Assembly: GCF_014199535.1 (NCBI RefSeq)
Contig: NZ_JACHNV010000004.1
Span: 186,001-250,000, forward strand
DNA: 64,000 nucleotides
DNA from: Hymenobacter latericoloratus
GTDB taxonomy: Bacteria > Bacteroidota > Bacteroidia > Cytophagales > Hymenobacteraceae
Direction of reading: 5' to 3'
The translations under genes and the position numbers were made by a program. The notes under the pieces were generated by a model, which searched no databases, was not told the DNA's origin, and worked only from the letters and a program-made list of their open reading frames with translations. Positions 15,991 to 24,132 of the stretch are shown piece after piece. Each line of letters opens with the position of its first letter. Positions within the stretch are counted from its first letter, which is position 1.

Positions 15991-17037
15991 TTAATTACGC
16001 CGGATCATATTAACCACCGCTTCAACCCATTGCGGATGCGAATTCAAGGATGGAACCAGTTGCCAATGGTCCCCCCCGGCTTCCTCAAACATTTCCTTGA
16101 ATTCTTCGCCTACCTCAATGGTGGTTTCCAGGCAGTCGGCCACGAAAGCGGGGGAAAACGCCAGCACGTTTCTGATGCCTTTAGCCGGCATTTCCTTTAG
16201 CACCTCGTCGGTATAGGGCTGCAGCCATGGGTCGCGCAGGCGGCTTTGCAGGCGGCTCTGAAAGCAAGTAGTGTACTGATCGGGGCTGAGGCCTAAGGCT
16301 TTGCCCAGCTGGCGTGAGGTTTCAAAGCACTGGGCCCGGTAGCAGTAGCGGTTATTTTTGTTGTAGCTGTTGCAGCAGTTGCCCAGCTTACAGTAGCCCT
16401 TGTGGCTGCCCTTCAGCACGTGGCGCTCCGGAATGCCGTGGTAGCTGAACACTACGTGGTCGTAGTCGTGCTTGGCCATTTCTTCTTTTCCCAGCGTGGC
16501 AAAGCTGTTGATAAAGCCCGGGTCGTCCACGAAGGTGCTGATAAAGCTGATGCTGGGCACAATCCACCACTTGCTGACCAGCTCCATCACCTTTTCCTGC
16601 ACCGAGCCGGTGCTGGCCGCCGCGTACTGCGGGAACAGTGGCAGCACAATAATGCGCTCCACGGCCGCGTCGCGCAACTCCTGCAGGGCACTCTCAATGC
16701 TGGGGTTCTGGTAGCGCATTCCGAAGGCAACCAGGTAATCTTTGCCCAACTGTTCCTGCACCAGCTTCTGTAAATCCAGGCCGTGATAGAGCAGAGGCGA
16801 GCCGCGCTCCGTCCAGAGCTGCTGATAAACTTTAGCCGATTTGGGAGCCCGCAGAGGCACCACCAAGCCCCGGAACAGGGGGTAGCGCACAGCTGCCGGC
16901 ATGTCAATCACGCGGGCATCGGTCAGAAATTCGTTGAGGTAGCGGCGAACGTCACTGGTTTGCGGGGAATCCGGCGTGCCAAGGTTGACGAGCAGGACAC
17001 CAATGCGGCCTTTAGCAGAAGAAGAGGTGGTGGGCAT
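15991..17037 (-). CDS. hemH: Ferrochelatase
   Basis: 348 residues. It inserts Fe2+ (or another metal) into protoporphyrin or coproporphyrin in the last steps of heme synthesis. Seen motifs: VLLVNLGTPDSP at the start, LPLFPQYAAASTGS, the catalytic FSYHGIPERH (His200) and the conserved acidic region CLETTIEV (Glu304). Between them lies a Cys-rich segment (Cys216, 221, 222, 232 and 237), longer in Cys than many bacterial ferrochelatases. It is monocistronic, convergent with the PRC-barrel gene. Its promoter should lie in the 17038-17200 region, which has an inverted repeat. Confidence 0.93.
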   Translation of the reverse strand: MPTTSSSAKGRIGVLLVNLGTPDSPQTSDVRRYLNEFLTDARVIDMPAAVRYPLFRGLVVPLRAPKSAKVYQQLWTERGSPLLYHGLDLQKLVQEQLGKDYLVAFGMRYQNPSIESALQELRDAAVERIIVLPLFPQYAAASTGSVQEKVMELVSKWWIVPSISFISTFVDDPGFINSFATLGKEEMAKHDYDHVVFSYHGIPERHVLKGSHKGYCKLGNCCNSYNKNNRYCYRAQCFETSRQLGKALGLSPDQYTTCFQSRLQSRLRDPWLQPYTDEVLKEMPAKGIRNVLAFSPAFVADCLETTIEVGEEFKEMFEEAGGDHWQLVPSLNSHPQWVEAVVNMIRRN

Positions 17038-17117
17038 AGAATACTATAACGCCGTGGGATGTTACCAGAGCGAGTCGTCAGGAAACGTAATAGAAAGCAA
17101 ATAAGCTGCTTTGCTGA

Positions 17118-17181
17118 ACCACAAAGTTCGCCAACGAATCACAAAGTGAAACCTGACTTATGTCATCTTTCACTTTGTGGT
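17118..17181. repeat. Inverted repeat upstream of hemH
   Basis: CACAAAGTGAAA (17140-17151) and its exact complement at 17168-17179 are separated by 16 nt. A further ACCACAAAGT copy at 17118-17127 is complementary to 17172-17181. This is either an operator-like array in the hemH upstream region or a dispersed-repeat remnant. The rest of the 465-nt hemH-era gap shows no gene that I can support. Confidence 0.5.
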
Positions 17182-17471
17182 ACAGACAATCTTGCCAGGG
17201 TCTATGTTTCGTTACTGAGTGCCTAGTATACCAGAGTTGGCCCTGCGGGCCTGGTCTGCCTTGCGGCTCAGCGAAGGGTGGGGTAGCAGCAAGAAGGGAG
17301 AAGCACCGCGCAACAACACCAGTCGTAAGTAATTGAGATTGAACTATGGCAGTGGGAAGCGAAGTTGGTAAGCTACAAAAACAGCAGTCGGCCTAAGTCA
17401 TGCGGTTCAGTGCGCTACAGAGGGTAGCACTCAGTGTGTAGGGGTAGCGTGCAAGCCTCGTTATAAACCTC

Positions 17472-17479
17472 TACCTTTG
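17472..17479 (+). promoter_or_regulatory. -7 promoter box for era
   Basis: TACCTTTG, an exact match to the Bacteroidota -7 consensus, 24 nt before the GTG start of era. The -33 element is weak or absent. Confidence 0.55.
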
Positions 17480-17502
17480 CAGGCCAAATTTCAGATTCTG
17501 AA

Positions 17503-18402
17503 GTGAATACCGAACCAACTCCGCACCGCGCTGGCTTTGTGAGCATTATCGGCAAGCCCAACGTGGGCAAGTCCACCCTCATGAACGCCCTGATGGGTGA
17601 GCGGCTGAGCATCGTTACCAGCAAGGCCCAGACCACGCGCCACCGCATTCTGGGCATTCTGAACGGCGACGATTTTCAGCTGGTGTACTCCGATACGCCC
17701 GGCATCATTCAGCCCAAATACGAGCTGCACAACGCCATGATGTCGTTCGTGTACTCTTCGCTGGAAGATGCCGACGTGATTTTGTTCGTGACGGACATCT
17801 ACGAGAAGCACGATGAGGAGCCGGTAGTGGAGCGCCTGCGCAAGATGCAGGACACGCCCATTCTGCTGCTGGTCAACAAAATCGACCAGGCCGACCAGGC
17901 GGAGGTGGAAGCCAAAGTAGAGTACTGGCGCCAGCACCTGCCCAACGCGGCGCGGGTGCTGCCCATTTCGGCTCTGGAGAAATTTGGAACCGGCGAGCTG
18001 CTGGATTTGGTTCTGGGCTACCTGCCGGTGCACCCGCCCTACTACCCCAAAGATGAGCTAACGGACAAGCCGGAGCGGTTCTTCGCCGCCGAAATGATCC
18101 GGGAGAAAATCTTTAAGCTCTACAAAAAAGAGGTACCGTACAGCTGTGAGGTAGCTATTGAGGAGTTCAAGGAAGAAGATGATATCATTCGGATGCGGGC
18201 TACCATTTTCGTGGAGCGCGCCAGCCAGAAGGGTATCATCATTGGGCAGCAGGGCATGGCCTTGAAAAAAGTGGGCACCTGGGCCCGCGAGGAAATGGAA
18301 AAGTTTTTCCAGAAGAAAGTCTTCCTCGAAATCCACGTCAAAGTCAACGAAAACTGGCGCACCGACCCCAAAGCCCTGAACCGCTTTGGGTACCAGCAGT
18401 AG
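17503..18402 (+). CDS. era: GTPase Era
   Basis: 299 residues from a GTG start. The G-domain carries G1 GKPNVGKST, switch region SKAQTTRHRI, G3 DTPG and G4 NKID. A C-terminal KH RNA-binding domain follows, with the GQQGMALKKVGTWAREEME loop and final LNRFGYQQ. Era binds the 3' end of 16S rRNA and helps 30S maturation. Length and layout are normal. It is followed 156 nt later by der, another ribosome-assembly GTPase, in the same direction. Confidence 0.96.
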   Translation: MNTEPTPHRAGFVSIIGKPNVGKSTLMNALMGERLSIVTSKAQTTRHRILGILNGDDFQLVYSDTPGIIQPKYELHNAMMSFVYSSLEDADVILFVTDIYEKHDEEPVVERLRKMQDTPILLLVNKIDQADQAEVEAKVEYWRQHLPNAARVLPISALEKFGTGELLDLVLGYLPVHPPYYPKDELTDKPERFFAAEMIREKIFKLYKKEVPYSCEVAIEEFKEEDDIIRMRATIFVERASQKGIIIGQQGMALKKVGTWAREEMEKFFQKKVFLEIHVKVNENWRTDPKALNRFGYQQ

Positions 18403-18480
18403 GGTAGGCGGGTAGGCGGGCAAGAGTTTCTAAATAGTCCTATTTCCTGCCCTCACACCCGCTTACCCCCTTGCCCTAAC
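18403..18480 (+). other. Era-der spacer with G-rich/C-rich modular repeats
   Basis: Right after era come two copies of a GGTAGGCGGG-like unit, then a C-rich stretch with complementary character (ACCCGCTTACCCCC). The two sides can pair imperfectly. It may be a terminator-like structure or a repeat remnant; no gene is seen. Confidence 0.3.
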
Positions 18481-18558
18481 AAAACCTCCGACCAACCTTC
18501 ACTTAACTACTCCGGGCACTGCCGAAACTGGTCGGGCCGGCGGCTGGAGTCAGACCCA

Positions 18559-19881
18559 ATGAAAAACACTATTGCCATTGTGGGGCGCCCAAACGTGGGC
18601 AAATCCACGTTGTTTAACCGTCTGGTGGGCCAGCGCAAGGCCATCATGGACAACGAATCCGGCGTGACCCGGGACCGGCACTACGGCTACGGCGACTGGA
18701 CCGGCAAGTACTTCACCGTGATTGACACGGGCGGATACGTGCACAACTCCGAAGACATCTTCGAGGGCGAAATCAACAAGCAGGTGAAGCTGGCCATCGA
18801 CGAGGCCGACGTAGTGCTGTTCATGGTGGATGTGGACGCCGGCCTGCACTCCCTCGATGAGGAGTTTGCCAACGTGCTGCGCCGCTACCAGGGCAAAAAG
18901 CCCATCTACATCGTTGCTAACAAAGCCGATACCAACGCCCGCGCCCACGCGGCCGGCGAGTTTTACGCGCTTGGGGTTGGCGACGGGGAAATTTACCCGA
19001 TCAGCTCCCAGAGCGGCTCCGGCACCGGCGACTTGCTGGACGCCGTAATAAGCCACTTCGAGGAAGAAGGGGTAGAAGAACCCGACGCCGGCGTGCCGAA
19101 AATTGCCGTGGTAGGCCGCCCGAACGTGGGCAAGTCGTCGTTCGTGAACCTGCTGCTGGGTACGGAGCGCAGCATCGTGACGGACATTGCCGGCACCACC
19201 CGCGACTCGATTCAGGCCCGCTACAACGCCTTCGGCAAAGAGTTTATTCTGGTAGATACGGCCGGTTTGCGCCGCAAAACCAAGGTGCACGAAGACGTGG
19301 AGTTCTACTCCGTGCTACGCTCCATCCGGGCCCTGGAAGAGTCCGATGTGTGCATTGTGATTCTGGATGCTACCCGCGGCATTGAGGCCCAGGACCTGAA
19401 CATCATCGGGCTGGCCGACAAGAACCGCAAGGGCATTGTGATACTGGTGAACAAGTGGGACCTGATCGAAAACAAGGAAACCAACACGGCCAAGGAGTTT
19501 GAGGAGAAGATTCGGGAGAAGATTGCGCCCATCAGCTATCCGCCCATCATCTTCACCTCGGTACTCACCAAGCAGCGCATTCACAAGGCCATTGAAACGG
19601 CCATTGACGTGTACGAGAACAAGCGCCGCAAAATTCCGACTTCGGAGCTGAACGAGGTGATGCTTAAGGAAATTGAGAAGTACCCGCCGCCCATCCAGAA
19701 GGGCAAAATGGTACGCATCAAGTACGCTACCCAGCTACCCACGCACAACCCGGTGTTTGCCTTCTTCTGCAACCTGCCCCAATACGTGAAGGAAAGCTAC
19801 GCCCGCTACCTCGAAAACCGTCTGCGCGAGAATTTTGACTTTACCGGCGTGCCCATCGGTATTGTATTCCGCAAGAAGTAA
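18559..19881 (+). CDS. der: Ribosome biogenesis GTPase Der (EngA)
   Basis: 440 residues with two tandem G-domains, the hallmark of Der. Domain 1: GRPNVGKSTLFNRL, DTGG, NKAD. Domain 2: GRPNVGKSSFVNLL, DTAG (in VDTAGLRRKTK), NKWD. The C-terminal KH-like domain ends with FDFTGVPIGIVFRKK. It acts in 50S subunit assembly. The start is MKNTIAIVGRPN at an ATG. It is closed by a strong terminator at 19898. Confidence 0.96.
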   Translation: MKNTIAIVGRPNVGKSTLFNRLVGQRKAIMDNESGVTRDRHYGYGDWTGKYFTVIDTGGYVHNSEDIFEGEINKQVKLAIDEADVVLFMVDVDAGLHSLDEEFANVLRRYQGKKPIYIVANKADTNARAHAAGEFYALGVGDGEIYPISSQSGSGTGDLLDAVISHFEEEGVEEPDAGVPKIAVVGRPNVGKSSFVNLLLGTERSIVTDIAGTTRDSIQARYNAFGKEFILVDTAGLRRKTKVHEDVEFYSVLRSIRALEESDVCIVILDATRGIEAQDLNIIGLADKNRKGIVILVNKWDLIENKETNTAKEFEEKIREKIAPISYPPIIFTSVLTKQRIHKAIETAIDVYENKRRKIPTSELNEVMLKEIEKYPPPIQKGKMVRIKYATQLPTHNPVFAFFCNLPQYVKESYARYLENRLRENFDFTGVPIGIVFRKK

Positions 19882-19897
19882 GCGGTAGTGCTAATGC

Positions 19898-19937
19898 GCA
19901 AAAGCCGGCTGCCCTCACGGGGGCAGCCGGCTTTTGC
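19898..19937 (+). terminator. Terminator after der
   Basis: A 17-bp perfect hairpin (19898-19914 with 19921-19937), 6-nt loop, with an A4 and T4 tract at the stem base. Confidence 0.85.
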
Positions 19938-20095
19938 ATTCAGGTAGGTCCGCAGAAAAAACAGAAATTTTTTTGCTGCCTGGGTTACCTTCTTCTGGTT
20001 GAGGTATAAAGCGCCAAAATCAGTGGTACTTCCCCGGAAAAGCCGCTGGTTTAACCCCCAATCGATTTTCACACACTCCCTTATTAACCCCTTGT

Positions 20096-20332
20096 ATGAA
20101 AAAGGTTCTGTTCCTTGCTCTGGCTGCTGCTTCGTTCACTTTCGCTTCTTGCGACAGCAAAACCGAAAACGCTCAGGAAGCTCAGGCTGAGAAAGTAGAA
20201 GACGCTAGCGAAAACCAGGCCGACGCTCTGGAAAACGCTGGCAACGAAGCCGCCGCTGACTCGGTAGAAGATGCCGGCGAAGCCGCCGCTGACAAAATGG
20301 AAAACGCCGCTGACTCGACCGACGCTAAGTAA
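20096..20332 (+). CDS. Small acidic lipoprotein
   Basis: 78 residues: signal peptide MKKVLFLALAAASFTFASC with a lipobox ending at Cys19, then a very acidic Ala/Glu/Asp/Asn-rich helical tail with recurring ENA and ADS units (SVEDAGEAAADKMENAADST). It is probably an abundant envelope lipoprotein; the composition recalls small coiled-coil lipoproteins, but I cannot assign a function. It has its own terminator directly after the stop. A second tiny lipoprotein follows at 20478. Confidence 0.7.
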   Translation: MKKVLFLALAAASFTFASCDSKTENAQEAQAEKVEDASENQADALENAGNEAAADSVEDAGEAAADKMENAADSTDAK

Positions 20333-20347
20333 TCGGCCAAGCCAGTT

Positions 20348-20388
20348 AACAAAAAAGGGCTGCTCGTACCGGGCAGCCCTTTTTTGTT
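20348..20388 (+). terminator. Terminator after the small acidic lipoprotein
   Basis: A 16-bp perfect stem (20348-20363 with 20373-20388), 9-nt loop, with A6 and T6 tracts. Confidence 0.88.
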
Positions 20389-20477
20389 GTGGGATGAAGC
20401 CCCAAGGCTTCTCATTGGCCCGGTACAATGCCCGGTTTTAGGCAGAGCCTTACTTTATCTGAGTTAACTTTTCAGCC

Positions 20478-20645
20478 ATGCGGAAGATATTGTTTCTGAT
20501 CCTGATAGGGGCTGCGCTAGGAAGCAGCGGTTGCGACACCCGGCAGGAAGACGCGCTAGAGGCCCGGGTAGATGCTGTTCGGGACTCAGCCGATATCAAA
20601 GCCGAAACCATGGAAATGCCTCTGGATTCTGTGAGTACTCGCTAG
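20478..20645 (+). CDS. Tiny lipoprotein (55 aa)
   Basis: An open frame from ATG 20478 to TAG 20645 encodes 55 residues: MRKILFLILIGAALGSSGCD is a clear lipoprotein signal with Cys19, followed by an acidic segment with AVRDSADIKAE. The size, lipobox position and acidic Ala/Asp/Glu-rich tail match the 78-residue lipoprotein just upstream, so it may be a diverged, shortened paralogue. It ends 10 nt before the stop of a convergent gene. No function is known to me. Confidence 0.6.
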   Translation: MRKILFLILIGAALGSSGCDTRQEDALEARVDAVRDSADIKAETMEMPLDSVSTR

Positions 20646-20654
20646 CAGTTCCCA

Positions 20655-21221
20655 CTACCCCAGGCGGCGCTGCAAAAGACCATCTACTGTTTCGAACAGC
20701 TTGCGGGGGGGGTAGGTGCGCCAGGGCAACTCGTCGAGCTGTCCGCCGAAATTGACGTAGTTGTCAATGTTGTACTGGCGCATTTCCCGGATAACATGCT
20801 CCTGGAAGTTGACGCCGGCAATCCAGCCATCCTCCACATCCTCAAACCACTCCTCATAGTACGAGTCGTCGGAGCCGTGGAAGTTGAATACATTCTCACC
20901 AATCAGGATGAATTTGCGGATGCCCTCATGCGTCATCAGGTCAATGATATTACGCTTGAGTTGCATGATGTCGTTCTCGATGGCGTCGTTCCACTCCCCG
21001 ATAAACTCGATAATACCGATTCCCAGGTCGTAGTCCACGAACAGGATTTTCAGGTAGAGCGTTTCCGAGTCCAGGCTGTCCCATTGCGGGTGGATGTAGT
21101 AGCCGTACACGGTGTTTGTATAGGTGTCGAGGCTGTTTTCGGCTTCGAAAAGCGGGGAGCGAGGATCTTCGGAGGCGGAGTATTGTTCCAGCCAGGCGTA
21201 ATGGGGTTCGATGGTATGCAC
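20655..21221 (-). CDS. Conserved Bacteroidota protein of unknown function
   Basis: 188 residues from a GTG start at 21221 (MHTIEPHYAWLEQYSASEDP). The frame is open upstream to 21371 but that part is Pro/Ala/Arg-rich and low-quality, while the HTIEP start matches my memory of a widespread uncharacterised family in Bacteroidota. Visible features: YGYYIHPQWDSLDSETLYLK, GIIEFIGEWNDAIENDIM, FILIGENVFNFHGSDDSYYE and WIAGVNFQEHVIREM. It appears to be a soluble cytosolic domain rich in aromatic and acidic residues. No catalytic motif is recognised. Convergent with the tiny lipoprotein gene. Confidence 0.7.
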   Translation of the reverse strand: MHTIEPHYAWLEQYSASEDPRSPLFEAENSLDTYTNTVYGYYIHPQWDSLDSETLYLKILFVDYDLGIGIIEFIGEWNDAIENDIMQLKRNIIDLMTHEGIRKFILIGENVFNFHGSDDSYYEEWFEDVEDGWIAGVNFQEHVIREMRQYNIDNYVNFGGQLDELPWRTYPPRKLFETVDGLLQRRLG

Positions 21222-21573
21222 GGCGCGAATCAGGCAGAAGGTAGCAAAACGAGCGGCTCGCCCCCGGGCACTACCGGCCGGGGCGGCTGCTGGGTTTAAC
21301 GGGTTTGCCGCGTAAACCGTTCGGGGCAGGGTAGCGGGCTCCGGACAGAGACACCCGGGTAAGCAAGTCAATCAGCAATAGCCCGGGCAAACCGCCCAAG
21401 TCTGCCCTAACTGCGGTTGCCCACTACTGCCGGCGGGCGGCTACCAAGCCCCGCCAAGCAGGCCCAGCAGCCTGCCGCCGTATGCCAGTAGTAGGCAGCA
21501 CAAGCCTGCTTGCAAAGTAACCAGCCCCCAAGTGAGGTAGCGCGTAGCAGTTTCAGCTATCAAACCAGACCGC
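21222..21573. other. Gap between the HTIEP-family gene and murQ
   Basis: About 350 nt. It holds the N-terminal extension frame that I do not accept for the preceding gene and a candidate 40-residue membrane peptide (21441-21563, minus). I see no RNA gene, terminator or repeat that I can support. Confidence 0.4.
21441..21563 (-). CDS. Candidate 40-aa membrane peptide
   Basis: From a TTG at 21563 the minus strand encodes about 40 residues: a short polar start (IAETATRYLTW), then one hydrophobic helix (VTLQAGLCCLLLAYGGRLLG) and a stop at 21441. It begins 11 nt after the murQ stop, so it could be translated from the murQ message. There are no homologues to compare and the start codon is weak, so it may be chance. 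Confidence 0.25.
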   Translation of the reverse strand: MIAETATRYLTWGLVTLQAGLCCLLLAYGGRLLGLLGGAW

Positions 21574-22377
21574 CTAGGATGCGCGAGCCGCCAGTGCCGC
21601 CCGCACGGAGCCGTGCTGGCGCAACAGGTCCGCTGCTTCGGCCTGCGAAATGTGAAGCTCATCCATCAGCATCCGCTCGCCGCGGTCTACCAGCTTGGCG
21701 TTAGAAAGCTGCATATCCACCATTTTGTTGCCTTTCACCCGCCCGAGCCGAATAAACGTGGCGGTGGTGAGCATGTTGAGCACCAGCTTCTGGGCGGTGC
21801 CAGCCTTTAAGCGGGTGCTGCCCGTTACAAACTCCGGCCCCGTAACTACCTCCACCGGAAACTCGGCTACGGCCGCTACCTCCGAGCCGGCGTTGCACAC
21901 GATACAGCCCGTGGCTACCCCGCGTTGGCGGGCCTGCTGCAAGCCGCCGATTACGTAGGGCGTGCGGCCCGAAGCGGCAATACCAACCACTATATCCTGC
22001 TCCGTAATGTGGTGCGCCTGCAGGTCAAGCCAAGCCTGCTGGGCATCGTCCTCGGCGTTTTCTACGGCTTTGCGGATGGCCGTGTCGCCGCCGGCAATCA
22101 GCCCGATGACTACCCCATGCGGTACGCCAAAAGTAGGCGGACACTCGGAGGCATCCAGAATACCAAGCCGGCCGCTGGTGCCCGCTCCAATGTAGAACAG
22201 GCGCCCGCCCGCGCCAAGGCGGGCCACGGTGGCCTCTACCAACGCTTCGATTTGGGGTAGGGCCTGGGCCACGGCCATTGGCACTGTTTGGTCCACGCTA
22301 TTGATGCTGGTTAGCAGCTCGTGGGTAGAAAGCGTTTCGAGGTTATTGAATAGAGAGGAGCTTTCGGTGGTGCTCAT
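21574..22377 (-). CDS. murQ: N-acetylmuramic acid 6-phosphate etherase
   Basis: 267 residues. It cleaves the lactyl ether of MurNAc-6-phosphate to GlcNAc-6-phosphate and lactate in cell-wall recycling. Motifs of this SIS-domain enzyme: YIGAGTSGRLGILDASECPP (sugar-phosphate binding), GIAASGRTPYVIGGL, VTGPEFVTGSTRLKAGTAQK and the NAKLVDRGERML segment. Length is slightly short of the usual 300, but all core motifs are present. It is downstream of the cytochrome-b5-like and arginase-like genes on the minus strand; no PTS or MurK gene is near. Confidence 0.9.
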   Translation of the reverse strand: MSTTESSSLFNNLETLSTHELLTSINSVDQTVPMAVAQALPQIEALVEATVARLGAGGRLFYIGAGTSGRLGILDASECPPTFGVPHGVVIGLIAGGDTAIRKAVENAEDDAQQAWLDLQAHHITEQDIVVGIAASGRTPYVIGGLQQARQRGVATGCIVCNAGSEVAAVAEFPVEVVTGPEFVTGSTRLKAGTAQKLVLNMLTTATFIRLGRVKGNKMVDMQLSNAKLVDRGERMLMDELHISQAEAADLLRQHGSVRAALAARAS

Positions 22378-22475
22378 ACAGAAAAGATAGGCCGTGAGGT
22401 GATGGAAGGCGCAGGGGGGTAGGGTAGCAGGTCAGAAGCACAGGTTACCTCCGGTACTCATATTCGTACTGCCCG

Positions 22476-22733
22476 CTACAACAACCGGCCGATGACGGAA
22501 AATTTGTCGAAAACGTTGGGGGTATGGGGGGCGTCCTGGTCCAGCTCGCGGGTAAGGTCCTGGCCGGCCCAGTGCTCGTAGTGGTTGCCGCGCTTCCAGA
22601 GGCGGGAGCGGGTCACGTCGTAAACCAGCCCTCGGTAAGCTACCCAGATTTCGTCGCGGTCCTGGCCGTTGCGCAGGGCCAGTTGGGCTTTGGTGTAGAG
22701 GGGGAGGGTAGTAAGGTCAGGATCGGAACTCAT
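22476..22733 (-). CDS. Cytochrome b5-like domain protein
   Basis: 85 residues from the ATG at 22733 (MSSDPDLTTLPLYTKAQLAL); two upstream ATGs (22742, 22754) are also possible. The order LALRNGQDRDEIWVAYRGLVYDVTRS, then SRLWKRGNHYEHWAGQDLT and DQDAPHTPNVFDKF fits the cytochrome b5-like heme/steroid-binding fold, with the usual HPGG loop replaced by GNHYEHWAGQD. The His residues in HYEH and DAPH are candidate ligands. It has no signal peptide, so it is probably cytosolic. It lies 49 nt downstream of the arginase-like gene. Confidence 0.75.
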   Translation of the reverse strand: MSSDPDLTTLPLYTKAQLALRNGQDRDEIWVAYRGLVYDVTRSRLWKRGNHYEHWAGQDLTRELDQDAPHTPNVFDKFSVIGRLL

Positions 22734-22782
22734 GGGCGGCATTGCTATTTTCAATGGAGCCGGTGGAGCCAGCCCGAAAAGA

Positions 22783-23931
22783 CTACCCCAGCAGGGCCTG
22801 GGTCAGAATCCAGCGGTTAGGTAGGTCGCCCTGGGCCGCGCGCAGGTAGTCCTGGTAGCTGCAAGGCACAATGCGCTTAACCTCACTATCGGCCAAGCTC
22901 TCCACTTCCAGCCACCATTTCTCGGTGCGCTTGCTTTTGTAGAACACCAGCTTGGCGGGGGTGCCCGGCAGCCCCACGGCGTAGCGCATAAAACGGCGGC
23001 TCTGAAAATCGGTTTCCTGGCGCCGGTGGTAGTAGCCTTCCACAAAGTACCACAGCATAGTGGCCAGGGTAGCGGCGGCTAGGCCGTGCGGGTCATGGTC
23101 GGGGCGGTAGCCGTAGAGGCCGAAGGAAGTCAGCGTGTCGTTATGACCGGCGTACCAGGCCAGCTGGGCGGCTTCCTCGTTGGTGAGGCCGAAAGGATTA
23201 GCGGGCCAGTAGGCGGGGGCATCGTTCCAGCGCAGGGCCGCCACATCCACGCTCACAAAATCGGCCTGGCGCAGCAGGGGTTCGGCCTGGCGCACATCAG
23301 CATGAATAGCTCCCAGGCGCAGGGTTTCAAAGTGCAGCTTTTCCAGCGCCGCCAGCACGTCGGGCGCTACTAGGTATTGCTGGTGGGCCAGTTGGGCGAA
23401 GTTGAACAGGAAGGTGGGCTCGTGCAGCAGCATGCGCCGCAGGTGGCTGTCCTCGGGGCAGGAGCCATCGGTTTCGGCCATGTCCACGCGCGCATCCACG
23501 GTGGCAAAGCTCACGGCCCGGTCCAGGGTTTCGTAGGCCAAAAACTGCCCGTAGTCCAGGTCATGGGAGCCGCCCAGCAGAATGGGTACCGTATGCTGCT
23601 CCAGCAGGGCCGCAATAATTTCGCGCAGCCGTTGGTAGGTGTCTTCCAGCGTCAGGCCCGGCCGCAGGTTACCCAAATCAACCAGCCGCACTACCCCGGT
23701 TCCCTTCTGCAACTGATAAAACCGGCGCCGGACGTTGTTGGCCCCGTGGGCCGCCGGCGCCCCGGCCGCGCTGCCCCGCCACTCGTCCAGGCCAATTAAG
23801 GCCAGATCGGCCGTCCGCCAGTCCGGAAAAGAGTCCATAAACGGCGAGACGTAGGCTGCCAGCGTGGTCGGGACCGTAGCAGGTCCGACCAGTTCTTCGG
23901 TAAGCGGATCAAAAAAGATGGCCAGATTCAT
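22783..23931 (-). CDS. Arginase/formimidoylglutamase-fold protein with degenerate metal site
   Basis: 382 residues of the ureohydrolase (arginase, agmatinase, formimidoylglutamase) fold. The first ligand motif is intact (LLGGSHDLDYGQF, His123), but the usual DAHxD motif reads DARVD (Arg148 instead of His) and the usual DxD motif reads SVDVAALRW (Ala231 instead of the second Asp). The two-manganese centre therefore lacks at least two ligands, so normal arginase or HutG catalysis is unlikely. Annotation pipelines would call it formimidoylglutamase. No hut genes are adjacent. It may be a pseudoenzyme or a family with a different site. Confidence 0.75.
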   Translation of the reverse strand: MNLAIFFDPLTEELVGPATVPTTLAAYVSPFMDSFPDWRTADLALIGLDEWRGSAAGAPAAHGANNVRRRFYQLQKGTGVVRLVDLGNLRPGLTLEDTYQRLREIIAALLEQHTVPILLGGSHDLDYGQFLAYETLDRAVSFATVDARVDMAETDGSCPEDSHLRRMLLHEPTFLFNFAQLAHQQYLVAPDVLAALEKLHFETLRLGAIHADVRQAEPLLRQADFVSVDVAALRWNDAPAYWPANPFGLTNEEAAQLAWYAGHNDTLTSFGLYGYRPDHDPHGLAAATLATMLWYFVEGYYHRRQETDFQSRRFMRYAVGLPGTPAKLVFYKSKRTEKWWLEVESLADSEVKRIVPCSYQDYLRAAQGDLPNRWILTQALLG

Positions 23932-24132
23932 CGTGCGCGAAGGAGGCGGACTCCGACAAAGCTACGCAAAACCCGGCCACGGCCCTACCAGCTTTCTGCA
24001 CCGGATGAAAGCTTTCCCGCGAAAAAAACGTTATTTAAGCAGCGTTTTCTGCTCAGCTTCCTTCGGGAAGTGTGCAGTAAGCCCCAGAACCTCTCTCTGT
24101 TTGCTATTCCCACCATCGTGCCCGCTCACCCT

